Notes: a model not told the origin generated them from the letters alone. A stretch of 64,000 bases of DNA from Spirochaetota bacterium (GCA_029547205.1 JAKPPT010000072.1:62001-126000); one strand, 5' to 3'. Shown: positions 52,998 through 62,124, numbered from the stretch's first letter. Numbers and translations are program-made.

Positions 52998-54752
52998 ATG
53001 TGGAAAGAATTACGAACACTCAAGCCATTACTTGCAAAACATTGGTGGCGTTATACCTTAGGTTTACTGTTTCTTATTACGATTGACTATGCACAAACCG
53101 AAATACCACAATTTATAAAGAGAATTGTTGATACTATACTTGCCAGCGGTGATGAAACACTATTGCAGAGCTATCTAATTTTTATGCTTCTCACAGCAGC
53201 AGGTATTGCCATTGGAAGATTCATGTGGCGTTTTTTTATTCATGGTGCATCGAGAAGAATAGAGCGTGACTTGCGAGCTCGTCTCTTTGAGCATTATATG
53301 GTTTTACCAATGAAAGCATTTCAAGATAATCCAACTGGCGAGCTCATGGCCAGAGCCACAAATGATATGCAGGCAATTCGTATGCTTACGGGAATGGCAA
53401 TTGTTGCATTTATCGATGGGTTTTTTATGTCAACCATAGTGTTAGTGCGCATGTTTACTGAAAATCCATCGGTTGCTTTGCGTGTCATACTTCCTCTGCC
53501 AATAGTAACGTTTATCATTATTTTTTTTGGTAGCAGAATTGGTAAACGATTTAAAAAAATACAGGAAATTTATGGCAGAATGAGTACACTCGTACAGGAG
53601 GTGTTACAGGGTATACGAGTAGTTAAAGCGTTTGTAAAAGAAGATTTTTTCAAAAATCGATTTGAGAAAGAAAATGATGCCTATCGTACAGCAAATATGT
53701 CGCTCGTGCTTTTATTTGGTTTCTTTTTCCCACTCATTAATTTTATAGCTGGTATCACCATGCTCATTTTGTTTATTGCTGGAGGAAATGCAATACTTGA
53801 AAACTCTATGAGTGCTGGTACCTTAACAGCTATGATAGCATATCTCGAAATGCTGTTGTGGCCAATGATTGGGGCTGGTTTTACGGTGAATACAATCCAG
53901 CGTGGTCTTGCCAGTCTAAAGCGTATTAATGAAATTCTCCAAATACCTCAAGAAGAAAAAACAAGGAATGGTGCAGGTGCAGTAACAATTCCGCAACGAG
54001 GAAATTTTGTTTTTAATAATCTTTCATTTACCTACCCAGGAGCTAATAAACCTGCACTTGATTCTGTCACGTTTACAATTTCATGTGGAACAACATTTGG
54101 TATATTAGGTCGTATTGGAAGCGGGAAATCTACATTACTCAAACTGATGACACGAATTTTAGAACCCGAACAAAATCAAATTTTATATGGTAATGTCGAT
54201 ATTACTACTATTGATATTGATCAATTACGAAAATTATTTGGATATGTTCCGCAGGAAAGCTTCTTGTTTTCAGATTCTATAAAAAATAATATTTTATTTG
54301 CTAATCCAGATCTTTCTGATGATGAGTTGCAAAATATAATTCAAATTGCAGGGCTTGAACCAGATTTAGCGCTTTTTCCACAGGGTATTGATACCATAGT
54401 GGGTGAAAAAGGTTTAACTTTATCTGGAGGACAAAAACAACGTGTTTCAATTGCGCGTGCTCTTGCGGTAAATCCTGAAATTCTTGTTTTTGATGATGCA
54501 CTTTCGGCAGTTGATACCGAAACAGAAGAAAAGATACTTAAAGCATTGTGCATGCTCCGAAAAGGGAAAACAAACATACTTGTATCGAATCGTGTATCAA
54601 CACTACAAATTGCTGATTGTATTGGTGTATTTAGCAACGGCGAATTAATACAGCTTGGAACGCCTGAAGAACTTCTTAATCAAGAAGGATTTTTTGCAGA
54701 AATCGCACACATGCAGAGTTTGTCTAAAGAGAAGGATAGTTACTATGAGTGA
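52998..54752 (+). CDS. Heterodimeric ABC exporter subunit with degenerate ATP site (BmrC-like)
   Basis: A 584-residue half-transporter with six transmembrane helices (about 20-300) and a C-terminal ATPase. Walker A is GRIGSGKST (371-379) and the signature is LSGGQ (475-479). Two catalytic positions are changed: Asp500 replaces the Walker B glutamate (ILVFDD) and Asn531 replaces the H-loop histidine (LVSNRVST). This is the degenerate-site pattern of heterodimeric exporters such as BmrC/BmrD and TM287/288. The partner starts inside its last 8 bases. Substrate is unknown; drugs or lipids are family possibilities. It is divergent from tatT. Confidence 0.92.
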   Translation: MWKELRTLKPLLAKHWWRYTLGLLFLITIDYAQTEIPQFIKRIVDTILASGDETLLQSYLIFMLLTAAGIAIGRFMWRFFIHGASRRIERDLRARLFEHYMVLPMKAFQDNPTGELMARATNDMQAIRMLTGMAIVAFIDGFFMSTIVLVRMFTENPSVALRVILPLPIVTFIIIFFGSRIGKRFKKIQEIYGRMSTLVQEVLQGIRVVKAFVKEDFFKNRFEKENDAYRTANMSLVLLFGFFFPLINFIAGITMLILFIAGGNAILENSMSAGTLTAMIAYLEMLLWPMIGAGFTVNTIQRGLASLKRINEILQIPQEEKTRNGAGAVTIPQRGNFVFNNLSFTYPGANKPALDSVTFTISCGTTFGILGRIGSGKSTLLKLMTRILEPEQNQILYGNVDITTIDIDQLRKLFGYVPQESFLFSDSIKNNILFANPDLSDDELQNIIQIAGLEPDLALFPQGIDTIVGEKGLTLSGGQKQRVSIARALAVNPEILVFDDALSAVDTETEEKILKALCMLRKGKTNILVSNRVSTLQIADCIGVFSNGELIQLGTPEELLNQEGFFAEIAHMQSLSKEKDSYYE

Positions 54753-56835
54753 TTTTTTTGATTCGGATGAGATTGTAAAAAACTATGATAGTGCTATAAT
54801 TAAACGTATTTTTTCATATACAAAAAATCATAAAGTACTACTATTACTCATAGTTATTTGTTTGTTAATTTCAACTATAGCTGAGTTAGCAATGCCAATT
54901 ATTTCTCAAAAAATTATAGATGATGTTCTTATTGTTTCGTATGTTTCAGTTGGCAATAATTCAATGTTGGTTAAAGAAATATCAGATGAATTTCCTAAAA
55001 TTAAATTATTGAGTATCCATGACACCTATTTCATCAGAAAAAAAGATTTTATGTTATTTAGTAATGCATTGCAGAAAAAAATTGAAAGCGAAGTAACAGT
55101 ATTTAAAGGAGAATACTATATTGCATCAGTAAATCAAGATTCTTTAAAAATAGTTAAAAACTATAACGCAGAATTGATACTGGACAGTAATTTATTAGCT
55201 ATACAATTAGACAAACTCAAAACATTTTCTAAAAGTGACTTAAAAATAATACGCAGCAATGATTATAAAAAGCTAAATTTGTATGGGGTTTTGTTTTTTA
55301 TTGCTGTTTGTGCTGCATTGTTTGGAACATTTTTTCAGACATGGTCTACTAGTCTTACAGGCCAGTATGTTATGAAGTCAATTCGTATGCAGTTGTTTGA
55401 TAAAACAATTCATCAGAGCCTTAATTTCTTAACTCGTCAGCCTGTTGGTAGATTGGTAACGCGTTTGACAAGTGATGTTGAAACAATAAATGAATTTTTT
55501 ACCGACGTCGTTGTTGCATTCATAAAAGATTTATCAGTAATGATAGGTGTTATCAATGTTTTAATAAATATGTCTTTAAGACTTGGTTTAGTTGCTATTT
55601 TATCGATACCACCAGTGCTCATTATTACCAGTATTGCTAGAAAAAAAGCACGTGATGCTTTTAGAAAACAGCGCAAAATACTTTCTAAATTAAATGCCTA
55701 TATTGCAGAACATATTTCTGGTATTTCAATAGTAAAAATATTTTCACGACAGAATCATGTTGTAAAAATATTTAAAGAAATCAATCATGATTTAATGAAA
55801 GCAAATCTTGGTGAAATGTATGTCATGGCTACTTTTAGACCTGTTATCGAATTTTTTTCAACGACTTCAATTGCAGTAATTCTCTGGTATGGTTCTGGTC
55901 TTTACAAAAGTGGTTTTGTAAGCCTGGGTACCTTAGTAGCATTCGTAAATCTTGTGAGAATGTTTTATTCTCCATTACAGGACATTTCGGAAAAGTTTAC
56001 TATTCTACAAAGTGCAATGGCTGGTGGTGAAAGAGTATTTAAATTGCTCGATGTACAAGAAAACATACCAGATACTGGTAATAAGACATTGCAGAACGTT
56101 CAAGGAAAAATTGAGTTTAAGAATGTCTGGTTTTCCTATAAAGAAAATGAATGGGTTTTAAAAGATATTTCATTTTCTGTGCAGCCAGGACATGCAGTTG
56201 CTATTGTCGGATATACGGGAGCAGGAAAGACAACTATAACTTCGCTTTTGCCTCGATTCTGGGATATACAGAAAGGTGAAATTTTACTTGACGATATACC
56301 GATTAGAGAATTTTCATTGAAAGCATTACGGAGCTATATCAGACCCGTTATGCAAGATGTTTTTCTCTTTTCTGGTACAATAGCTGAGAATATTGATTTA
56401 GGACTTGGATTAAGCCGTGAGAAAATTGTTGAAGCTGCAACTATTGTTCATGCAGATGAGTTTATTCAAAAATTACCACAAAAGTATGACACAGTATTGG
56501 GCGAAGGCGCTTCTAACTTATCAGCAGGTCAGCGTCAGCTCCTGTCATTTGCCCGAGTAGTTGCCCACAATCCCGAAATAATTATTCTTGATGAAGCAAC
56601 AAGCTCAATAGATTCTGAAACAGAACATCTCGTTCAACTTGGACTGGAAGCACTAATGGAAAATCGAACGACGATCTTAATTGCTCATAGACTTTCTACT
56701 ATTCAGCATGCTGATGTTATTCTGGTACTATCGGAAGGCAGGCTAATTGAAAAAGGCACACATAATGACTTGATACAGCTCAAGGGTGTTTATTATAATT
56801 TGTATAAATTACAGTTTCAAAATCAAGGAATATAA
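54745..56835 (+). CDS. Heterodimeric ABC exporter subunit with canonical ATP residues (BmrD-like)
   Basis: A 696-residue half-transporter. The frame extends 30 codons upstream, but ATG 54745 has AAGGA upstream and an 8-base overlap with its partner. Between the first and second transmembrane helices there is a soluble insert at about 65-175, as in BmrD. The ATPase has Walker A GYTGAGKTT (489-497), Walker B IIILDE with Glu617 and the H-loop His648. Its signature is LSAGQ (592-596), a change from LSGGQ, and that signature would face the degenerate site of the partner. Confidence 0.92.
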   Translation: MSDFFDSDEIVKNYDSAIIKRIFSYTKNHKVLLLLIVICLLISTIAELAMPIISQKIIDDVLIVSYVSVGNNSMLVKEISDEFPKIKLLSIHDTYFIRKKDFMLFSNALQKKIESEVTVFKGEYYIASVNQDSLKIVKNYNAELILDSNLLAIQLDKLKTFSKSDLKIIRSNDYKKLNLYGVLFFIAVCAALFGTFFQTWSTSLTGQYVMKSIRMQLFDKTIHQSLNFLTRQPVGRLVTRLTSDVETINEFFTDVVVAFIKDLSVMIGVINVLINMSLRLGLVAILSIPPVLIITSIARKKARDAFRKQRKILSKLNAYIAEHISGISIVKIFSRQNHVVKIFKEINHDLMKANLGEMYVMATFRPVIEFFSTTSIAVILWYGSGLYKSGFVSLGTLVAFVNLVRMFYSPLQDISEKFTILQSAMAGGERVFKLLDVQENIPDTGNKTLQNVQGKIEFKNVWFSYKENEWVLKDISFSVQPGHAVAIVGYTGAGKTTITSLLPRFWDIQKGEILLDDIPIREFSLKALRSYIRPVMQDVFLFSGTIAENIDLGLGLSREKIVEAATIVHADEFIQKLPQKYDTVLGEGASNLSAGQRQLLSFARVVAHNPEIIILDEATSSIDSETEHLVQLGLEALMENRTTILIAHRLSTIQHADVILVLSEGRLIEKGTHNDLIQLKGVYYNLYKLQFQNQGI

Positions 56836-56837
56836 AT

Positions 56838-58208
56838 ATGAATCACCAAACACAGGTACTATCAATTACTGCCCTGCTCGATACGAGCGAACAGATCTTA
56901 TTGAACGAAATAGTAGAGCAATTCCCTGATATTATACTACACTATGTTGATAATACGTTTTGTAATAATATTAACCAGTCTACTCAAATTTCACAGCTTT
57001 TTATTATCGATATTGAGCAATGTGCTGACAGACTTTATACTATTATCACAGGAATAAAAACAAATTTTCCAAGCAGCGATATTGTACTTATTCATACAAC
57101 GGACGACATAACCCTCGATATTGAACTGATGAAGTTAGGTATTCTTGACGCAATTAAAAAGCCTATTGAAAAAAACAAAATGGCATCATTACTTAATAAT
57201 ATACGAAAAAAAGTAGTGATGAGTGCAGAAAATCTTGAACTCATTCAAGTGTTGTATAATTACAATGCTCAGACTATTATTTCACATAGTCCGGAAATGG
57301 AAAAAGTGCTCTCAATGGCTTCACGAGCTGCACAGAGCAATTCAACAGTACTAATCACAGGAGAAAGTGGAACAGGAAAAGAGCTCATTGCACGTGCAAT
57401 CCATTTGGCTGGTAATCGAAAGCATGAACCCTTTATTGCAGTAAATATTGCAGCATTACCAGAAAACCTCATAGAAAGTGAGCTTTTCGGTCACATAAAG
57501 GGTGCATTTACCGGAGCACTTGCTGATAGAAATGGAAGATTTGCACAGGCAGCAGGTGGAACGCTTTTTATCGATGAAATTGGAGAAATTCCACCAGGGA
57601 TTCAGGTAAAATTATTACGTGTACTGCAGTTTGGTGTATATGAGCGAGTTGGCGAAGCAACACCTCGTGAGGCAAATGTTCGAATCATTGCTGCGACCAA
57701 CCGAAATCTTGAACAGGAAGTAAAATCAGGCAATTTCCGTGCCGATCTTTTTTATAGAATCAATGTTGTGCCCATCGAAATACCTCCGCTCAGAGAACAC
57801 AAATCGGATATACCATATTTAGTGGAATATTTTCTTAAAAAGTATGCCCGAAAAAATAATAAAGAAATAGACGGAATTACAATAGAAGCAATGTCAAGAA
57901 TTATGCGATATCCATTTCCTGGTAACATTCGTGAATTGGAAAATATCATTGAACGTGGGGTTGTTCTATGCCGGAGCAAATATTTAACTGAACACGATAT
58001 TCTCTTACCATTTCAATCGCAAAATGAAAAACCAATTCAACATTTAGGCTCCTATGAAGATATTATGCATAGTTTTGAAAAAGATTTTTTAATGCAGGTG
58101 TTGGAACGTAATAATTTTAATAAGAGTGCTGCAGCACGAGAGCTTGGTATTAATGAGAGAAGACTTCGCTATCGTATTCAAATACTTGGTATCGAAAAAG
58201 AAGCTTAG
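56838..58208 (+). CDS. Sigma-54-dependent activator with pseudo-receiver domain
   Basis: A 456-residue bacterial enhancer-binding protein. The central AAA+ domain has Walker A GESGTGKE (175-182), the sigma-54 contact GAFTGA (222-227) and Walker B TLFIDEIGE (242-250). A Fis-type helix-turn-helix closes the protein (FNKSAAARELGINERRLRYR). Residues 1-125 look like a receiver domain with Asp58 and Lys108-Pro109, but the acidic pair at the end of strand 1 is missing, so phosphorylation is doubtful. AAGGA lies upstream and the gene starts 2 bases after the ABC pair, so it is co-transcribed. It overlaps the convergent gene by 4 bases. Confidence 0.92.
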   Translation: MNHQTQVLSITALLDTSEQILLNEIVEQFPDIILHYVDNTFCNNINQSTQISQLFIIDIEQCADRLYTIITGIKTNFPSSDIVLIHTTDDITLDIELMKLGILDAIKKPIEKNKMASLLNNIRKKVVMSAENLELIQVLYNYNAQTIISHSPEMEKVLSMASRAAQSNSTVLITGESGTGKELIARAIHLAGNRKHEPFIAVNIAALPENLIESELFGHIKGAFTGALADRNGRFAQAAGGTLFIDEIGEIPPGIQVKLLRVLQFGVYERVGEATPREANVRIIAATNRNLEQEVKSGNFRADLFYRINVVPIEIPPLREHKSDIPYLVEYFLKKYARKNNKEIDGITIEAMSRIMRYPFPGNIRELENIIERGVVLCRSKYLTEHDILLPFQSQNEKPIQHLGSYEDIMHSFEKDFLMQVLERNNFNKSAAARELGINERRLRYRIQILGIEKEA

Positions 58209-58762
58209 AATTGATTCAAAAAATCATCAAGTAGCATTTTTTCATACGATTCAAGCTGCTGCCCCTGCAATAGTAATTGATTATATACAGCAAGATCGAT
58301 GTATTTTACCGCTAATGGGCGCTCAATAGATACACGTGTACTTTCATCCTGCCAGATTATCTCAGATGGAGAAAAGCTTGTAAATTTTCCATGTTTATTT
58401 TGAAAATTAGTAAAAATTGTATAGTGATCAATCATTTTTTCATTCATTATAAATATCATAATAAAAAGCTTTCCTTCATAAAATTGAAAAAATGCTCGTT
58501 TTATATATGATAATCCGGTAACTTCAATCAATGTTTCATTAGGACGAGGAAGCAGGCTAACATCTGCTTCACCTCGATACCAGAATAATCCATTGCCTTT
58601 TAACAAATTTTGTACTTCTTCCATGCTCATTCCAAGAGTAATACCAGAAAACTCACGGGGGACAGCCTTTTTATCCGTTTCGTTTGTGTTGGTACCTTTG
58701 TCTTGTGCTATAATACAAAAAGTAAATAATGCGAGTATTATAGAAAGTGCGGTGCGTTTCAT
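58205..58762 (-). CDS. Exported protein of unknown function in the K+ channel operon
   Basis: A 185-residue protein with a signal peptide (about 1-20, ending IIAQDK). The mature part begins with a motif also seen in many bacterial periplasmic proteins, EFSGITLGMSMEEVQNLLKG, resembling the G-x-x-x-G-M-s-x--V---lG pattern, followed by strands (FFQFYEGKLFIMIFIMNE). I do not recognise the family further. It lies 7 bases after the cNMP-binding gene and is probably the last gene of that operon. Confidence 0.6.
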   Translation of the reverse strand: MKRTALSIILALFTFCIIAQDKGTNTNETDKKAVPREFSGITLGMSMEEVQNLLKGNGLFWYRGEADVSLLPRPNETLIEVTGLSYIKRAFFQFYEGKLFIMIFIMNEKMIDHYTIFTNFQNKHGKFTSFSPSEIIWQDESTRVSIERPLAVKYIDLAVYNQLLLQGQQLESYEKMLLDDFLNQF

Positions 58763-58769
58763 ATACTAT

Positions 58770-59294
58770 TTATCGGTTTAATGCCAGTGAAAGTGCAGTA
58801 GAAAGCTTTAAAACATCTTCATTGCTTTTTCTGAGCCTGCTGCTCAATATTGATGCAATTCGTTCAAGTATAATAATACCTGTTTCAGGTTTTTCTCTGC
58901 AGAATTTTTTGAACTCATCGCGATGAATCTCAAATAATTGACATTGTGTTATTGCTGTAACACTGGCGCTACGAGGCTCTGTTTGAAACAGTGACATTTC
59001 TCCAAAAACCCAGGCTACAGAAGCTTTAAGTCTATTCATTGATTTTTCAACTTGACCAAAATCTTTTGATGATAGCTTTAGTGTAAGGTTTTTGCTGACT
59101 TCTACTTCTCCGTCAATAAAAATAAACATTGAATCGGCTTTTTCACCTTCCTGCATAATGATATCACCATTGTTAAAAATAACAAACTTGCCATGTGAAG
59201 CTAATAATGCAAGATCTGCATCGGAAATACCCTCAAGAATCACTGCTCGTTTTAAATCAGATGCCTGTAAATGCGTAATTCGTTTTTGTTTCAT
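58770..59294 (-). CDS. Cyclic-nucleotide-binding domain protein
   Basis: A 174-residue single-domain cNMP-binding protein without DNA-binding or enzyme domains. The phosphate-binding cassette is intact: FGEMSL (97-102) and R108-S109-A110, so it should bind cAMP or cGMP. Earlier family strands (FNNGDIIMQEGEKADSMFIF, then IDGEVEV) are also present. An insert of about 20 residues precedes the cassette. The start overlaps the stop of the K+ channel gene by 4 bases (ATGA), which strongly suggests that the two proteins act together. Confidence 0.88.
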   Translation of the reverse strand: MKQKRITHLQASDLKRAVILEGISDADLALLASHGKFVIFNNGDIIMQEGEKADSMFIFIDGEVEVSKNLTLKLSSKDFGQVEKSMNRLKASVAWVFGEMSLFQTEPRSASVTAITQCQLFEIHRDEFKKFCREKPETGIIILERIASILSSRLRKSNEDVLKLSTALSLALNR

Positions 59295-60493
59295 GCATTG
59301 CCTCCTATAATAAAGGCAGCATCATTTTGAGTTATAATGTATGAGGGGTCTGGTGCAAGTTTAATTTTGGTTTGTGTAGTTTCATCATCAACAGAAATAT
59401 TTGCTTCTTCAAATTTTCTTTTGATAAATCTATCGATTGCACTTGAATCATCAGATAACAAATCATCAAGAGTTACAGATTTTTCTTGTGAAAGAATGCC
59501 GACAAGTACCGCTTTTTTATTTGCTAAAAACCATTGAACTGCTTCTTGAAATGTCTTACCAATCAATTCAATAGGAAATGAAGTTTTATGTAGAGCCTGT
59601 GCAGATTTATAATCGAGCATGGCAGTTACAGCTTCTGAAACACCGGAATTACATCCGCTTGCAGTGATAAGAAATGATATAAATTCATCTTGCAGAATGA
59701 TATCATCGATATGTGTTCGTAAGAGGTGTGACCTGCTTTCTGGTTTTACAATACATGCAGTGATATGAATGTCGGGTGTAAGCGATCGGATTGTCAAACA
59801 TGCTAGAATAGTCTTTTCATCAGCATTGGAAAAACCAGTTTCTCTATTATAATCTGGAATGATGATACATGACCGCGCTGTTTTAATTGATGCCATATTT
59901 AAGAGTTTATCCTGTGTAAAATCACCCTTTACAAATTTCAATACAGCACCGGGAACCGATGCTTGCAATGATTCAAAATCGTTACTATCCATGGAATTAA
60001 CTAAAATAATTGTGGGCTTTTCCAGAGCATGAGTAAGCCCTTCAATGACTGACAGAATATTTTTATTGTAACCACATACAACAATATGGTCTTTAGCTTT
60101 TATCATTTGCAACCCTTTCCCTTCTCGTATTCTTCGTTCAACAAATATGGATGCTATGGTACCTGAAATCAGTGTTGTAAGAGCGATGCCTGACAGCATA
60201 AGCAACATTGCAAAAATTCGTCCTGCTACACTTTGAGGAAATTTATCACCGTAACCCACTGTCGTGATAGTTACGAGTGACCACCATAAACCGTCAAAAA
60301 AATTGGTATACATTGAATTGTTATTAATTGCTTCGATACTGCTTACAATAAAACCAATAGAAGTGACTACAAGTATAAAAACTAAAAAAATTCTTATGAG
60401 CGTACTGTGAAAAATAGAATAGAGAAGATGATGCAGTTTCGAAAAAATTGTTTTTTTTTGCTTGTAACTTTGCTGATTTTGTTTATGTTTCAT
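59291..60493 (-). CDS. Two-helix K+ channel with RCK (TrkA-N/TrkA-C) domain
   Basis: A 400-residue MthK-like channel. Transmembrane helices lie at about 32-52 and 92-116 around the pore, with selectivity filter TVGYGD (78-83, in TITTVGYGDKFP). The cytoplasmic RCK domain starts HIVVCGYNKNILSVIEGL, with the GYNKN loop in place of the Rossmann GxGxxG, as in MthK. The C-terminal part (about 300-400) resembles TrkA-C. The start is uncertain: TTG 60550 or ATG 60493; ATG is chosen and has TACTAT 6 bases upstream. It overlaps the cNMP-binding gene by 4 bases. Confidence 0.9.
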   Translation of the reverse strand: MKHKQNQQSYKQKKTIFSKLHHLLYSIFHSTLIRIFLVFILVVTSIGFIVSSIEAINNNSMYTNFFDGLWWSLVTITTVGYGDKFPQSVAGRIFAMLLMLSGIALTTLISGTIASIFVERRIREGKGLQMIKAKDHIVVCGYNKNILSVIEGLTHALEKPTIILVNSMDSNDFESLQASVPGAVLKFVKGDFTQDKLLNMASIKTARSCIIIPDYNRETGFSNADEKTILACLTIRSLTPDIHITACIVKPESRSHLLRTHIDDIILQDEFISFLITASGCNSGVSEAVTAMLDYKSAQALHKTSFPIELIGKTFQEAVQWFLANKKAVLVGILSQEKSVTLDDLLSDDSSAIDRFIKRKFEEANISVDDETTQTKIKLAPDPSYIITQNDAAFIIGGNA

Positions 60494-60583
60494 ACTGTCA
60501 TAGTATCGGCTAACTTTGTTTTTTAATTGATAACCATGTACCTGATACAACTATGCTTGCCGCACGTGTATTTCTATTCCATA

Positions 60584-60611
60584 TTGCAATCACCATACAA
60601 GTGAGCATACT
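60584..60611 (+). promoter_or_regulatory. Possible leaderless promoter of the RluA-type gene
   Basis: TTGCAA (60584-60589) and CATACT (60606-60611) are separated by 16 bases, and 8 bases remain before ATG 60620. Each box matches the consensus at 4 of 6 positions. A TATAGT lies at 60611-60616 but is too close to the ATG. Confidence 0.25.
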
Positions 60612-60619
60612 ATAGTGCT

Positions 60620-61402
60620 ATGCATGAGTATAGAGCAGTACCAGACTATCCATTTATTCTCGCATCACATAGCGATTGGATAGTTGTGTACAAACCGAGA
60701 GGTATGCATAGTTCTGCCCATGGCAGTGAAAATCATAATATTCTCATTACGTGGGCAGTATCAAAAATACCTGAACTTAAAGCAGTAAAAGGATACTGGG
60801 AACATGACTTTGGCTTACTGCATCGGCTTGATAAGGAAACCGCAGGCTTATTACTTATAGCAAGAACACAGGCATTTTTTGATTTTCATGCCCAACAGAA
60901 AACCGCTTCATTAACTAAATTGTATACATTAGTTGCTGTACCGCAACCCTATGGCTTACCAGGTTCATTCCCCAGATTATATGCTCCGCCTGGTTTAGAC
61001 TCAGAATGGCTAGAAGCTTTGCATGGAAACAACAATGAGCGTATTTGTTCTTTGTTGCAGGATTCTATTACCTCTTATTTTAGAGCCTATGGACCAGAAC
61101 GTAAGGCTGTTGCCTGCTGTGCTCCTGAATATCGTTCTCAACATAAACAAAAATGGACTCATGAGCTTTATGCAACACATATTGTTTCCGCTCTGCATGA
61201 TAATGGCCATATAGTCCTCAATGTACGTCTCGATCGCGGTTTTCGGCATCAAATCAGGGCTCACTGTGCATGGGTAGGCCTTCCGCTCATCGGTGATAAA
61301 CTCTATAACCCGAGAGTATGGGCTTCTGATGAACTTTCACTGGTTGCGTACGGTTTAGAATTTATTGATTTAGAAGGGAAGATGCATACGATTGTACTCT
61401 AG
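60620..61402 (+). CDS. RluA-family pseudouridine synthase
   Basis: A 260-residue enzyme that isomerises uridine in rRNA or tRNA. The catalytic motif LLHRLDKETAGLLLIA has Asp71 as nucleophile, with IVVYKPRGMHSS before it and FRHQIRAHCAWVGLPLIGDKLY near the C-terminus. It lacks an S4 domain, so it resembles single-domain RluA/TruC-type enzymes. A stretch at about 105-180 is longer than usual. No Shine-Dalgarno sequence is seen. It is divergent from the channel operon and converges with thiN. Confidence 0.88.
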   Translation: MHEYRAVPDYPFILASHSDWIVVYKPRGMHSSAHGSENHNILITWAVSKIPELKAVKGYWEHDFGLLHRLDKETAGLLLIARTQAFFDFHAQQKTASLTKLYTLVAVPQPYGLPGSFPRLYAPPGLDSEWLEALHGNNNERICSLLQDSITSYFRAYGPERKAVACCAPEYRSQHKQKWTHELYATHIVSALHDNGHIVLNVRLDRGFRHQIRAHCAWVGLPLIGDKLYNPRVWASDELSLVAYGLEFIDLEGKMHTIVL

Positions 61403-61431
61403 CGCTATCTGAATGTTATAGGTATGTGCGC

Positions 61432-62073
61432 TTAGGTTTTGTATTCCAGTAAAACAGCTTCGATTGGCAAAACTACAATCACAGGGGTTTGATTAGTTGT
61501 TATACTGACTGTATCATCAAGAGCATAATTTGAGATTCCAAAATATCCAGGAGCAAATTGAATATCGTTAAGAGGCCACTTGAGTCCCGTACTCTGCATG
61601 TTCGAAGCACCTCGAGGGTCAGGAAAAACCGATACAAGTGAATGACAGGGAACCTTGCATATTACTGAATGTTTAACTAAAACAATTCTCTCTTTATCAG
61701 TAATCCACTGAAAAGGTGTATTGCTTGTTCTGTAAAAGAGGTACAGGAGTGCAAAAATGTGATCAATGCGGCCGCCGCCACCGCCAATAATGGTTATTTG
61801 ATTGTAGCCTCGCTCATATAGTATATTGATTCCAAGCTCAGTATCAGTGTAATCTTTATCGCGAGGAAAGCGGAGTACTTCCTTCGATGAACTGAGCCTA
61901 TCAGCGTGTACAACGGAATCCATATCCCCCACTACAAGGTCAGGAACAAGATTCCACGCTAAACAGGTATCAAAACCAGAATCTGCAGCACAGATATATG
62001 AAGAATCAATATCGTTTTTAATTGATTCAAATGATGGAGCGGTTCCGCCAATGACTAAAACTGCATTATTCAT
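61432..62073 (-). CDS. thiN: Thiamine pyrophosphokinase
   Basis: A 213-residue enzyme that pyrophosphorylates thiamine to TPP using ATP. The N-terminal domain has ICAADSGFDTCLAWNLVPDL followed by VVGDMDSV, and then FPRDKDYTDTELGINILYERG and IIGGGGGRIDH. These are the family's Asp-rich and Gly-rich substrate sites. ATG 62073 is chosen over ATG 62082 and GTG 62100 because the N-terminal strand NAVLVIGG then starts normally. TTGTAA-17-TAGCAT ends 7 bases before it. The start is uncertain. Confidence 0.88.
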   Translation of the reverse strand: MNNAVLVIGGTAPSFESIKNDIDSSYICAADSGFDTCLAWNLVPDLVVGDMDSVVHADRLSSSKEVLRFPRDKDYTDTELGINILYERGYNQITIIGGGGGRIDHIFALLYLFYRTSNTPFQWITDKERIVLVKHSVICKVPCHSLVSVFPDPRGASNMQSTGLKWPLNDIQFAPGYFGISNYALDDTVSITTNQTPVIVVLPIEAVLLEYKT

Positions 62074-62124
62074 AATCCGCATGCTACCAGAGCATAACAC
62101 TTCTTACAAGCAGGTACGGTAACT

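Noticed and set aside
60493-60550. TTG start for the K+ channel, adding 19 residues
   Set aside because: No ribosome binding site; ATG 60493 fits the -10 spacing, though the choice is uncertain.
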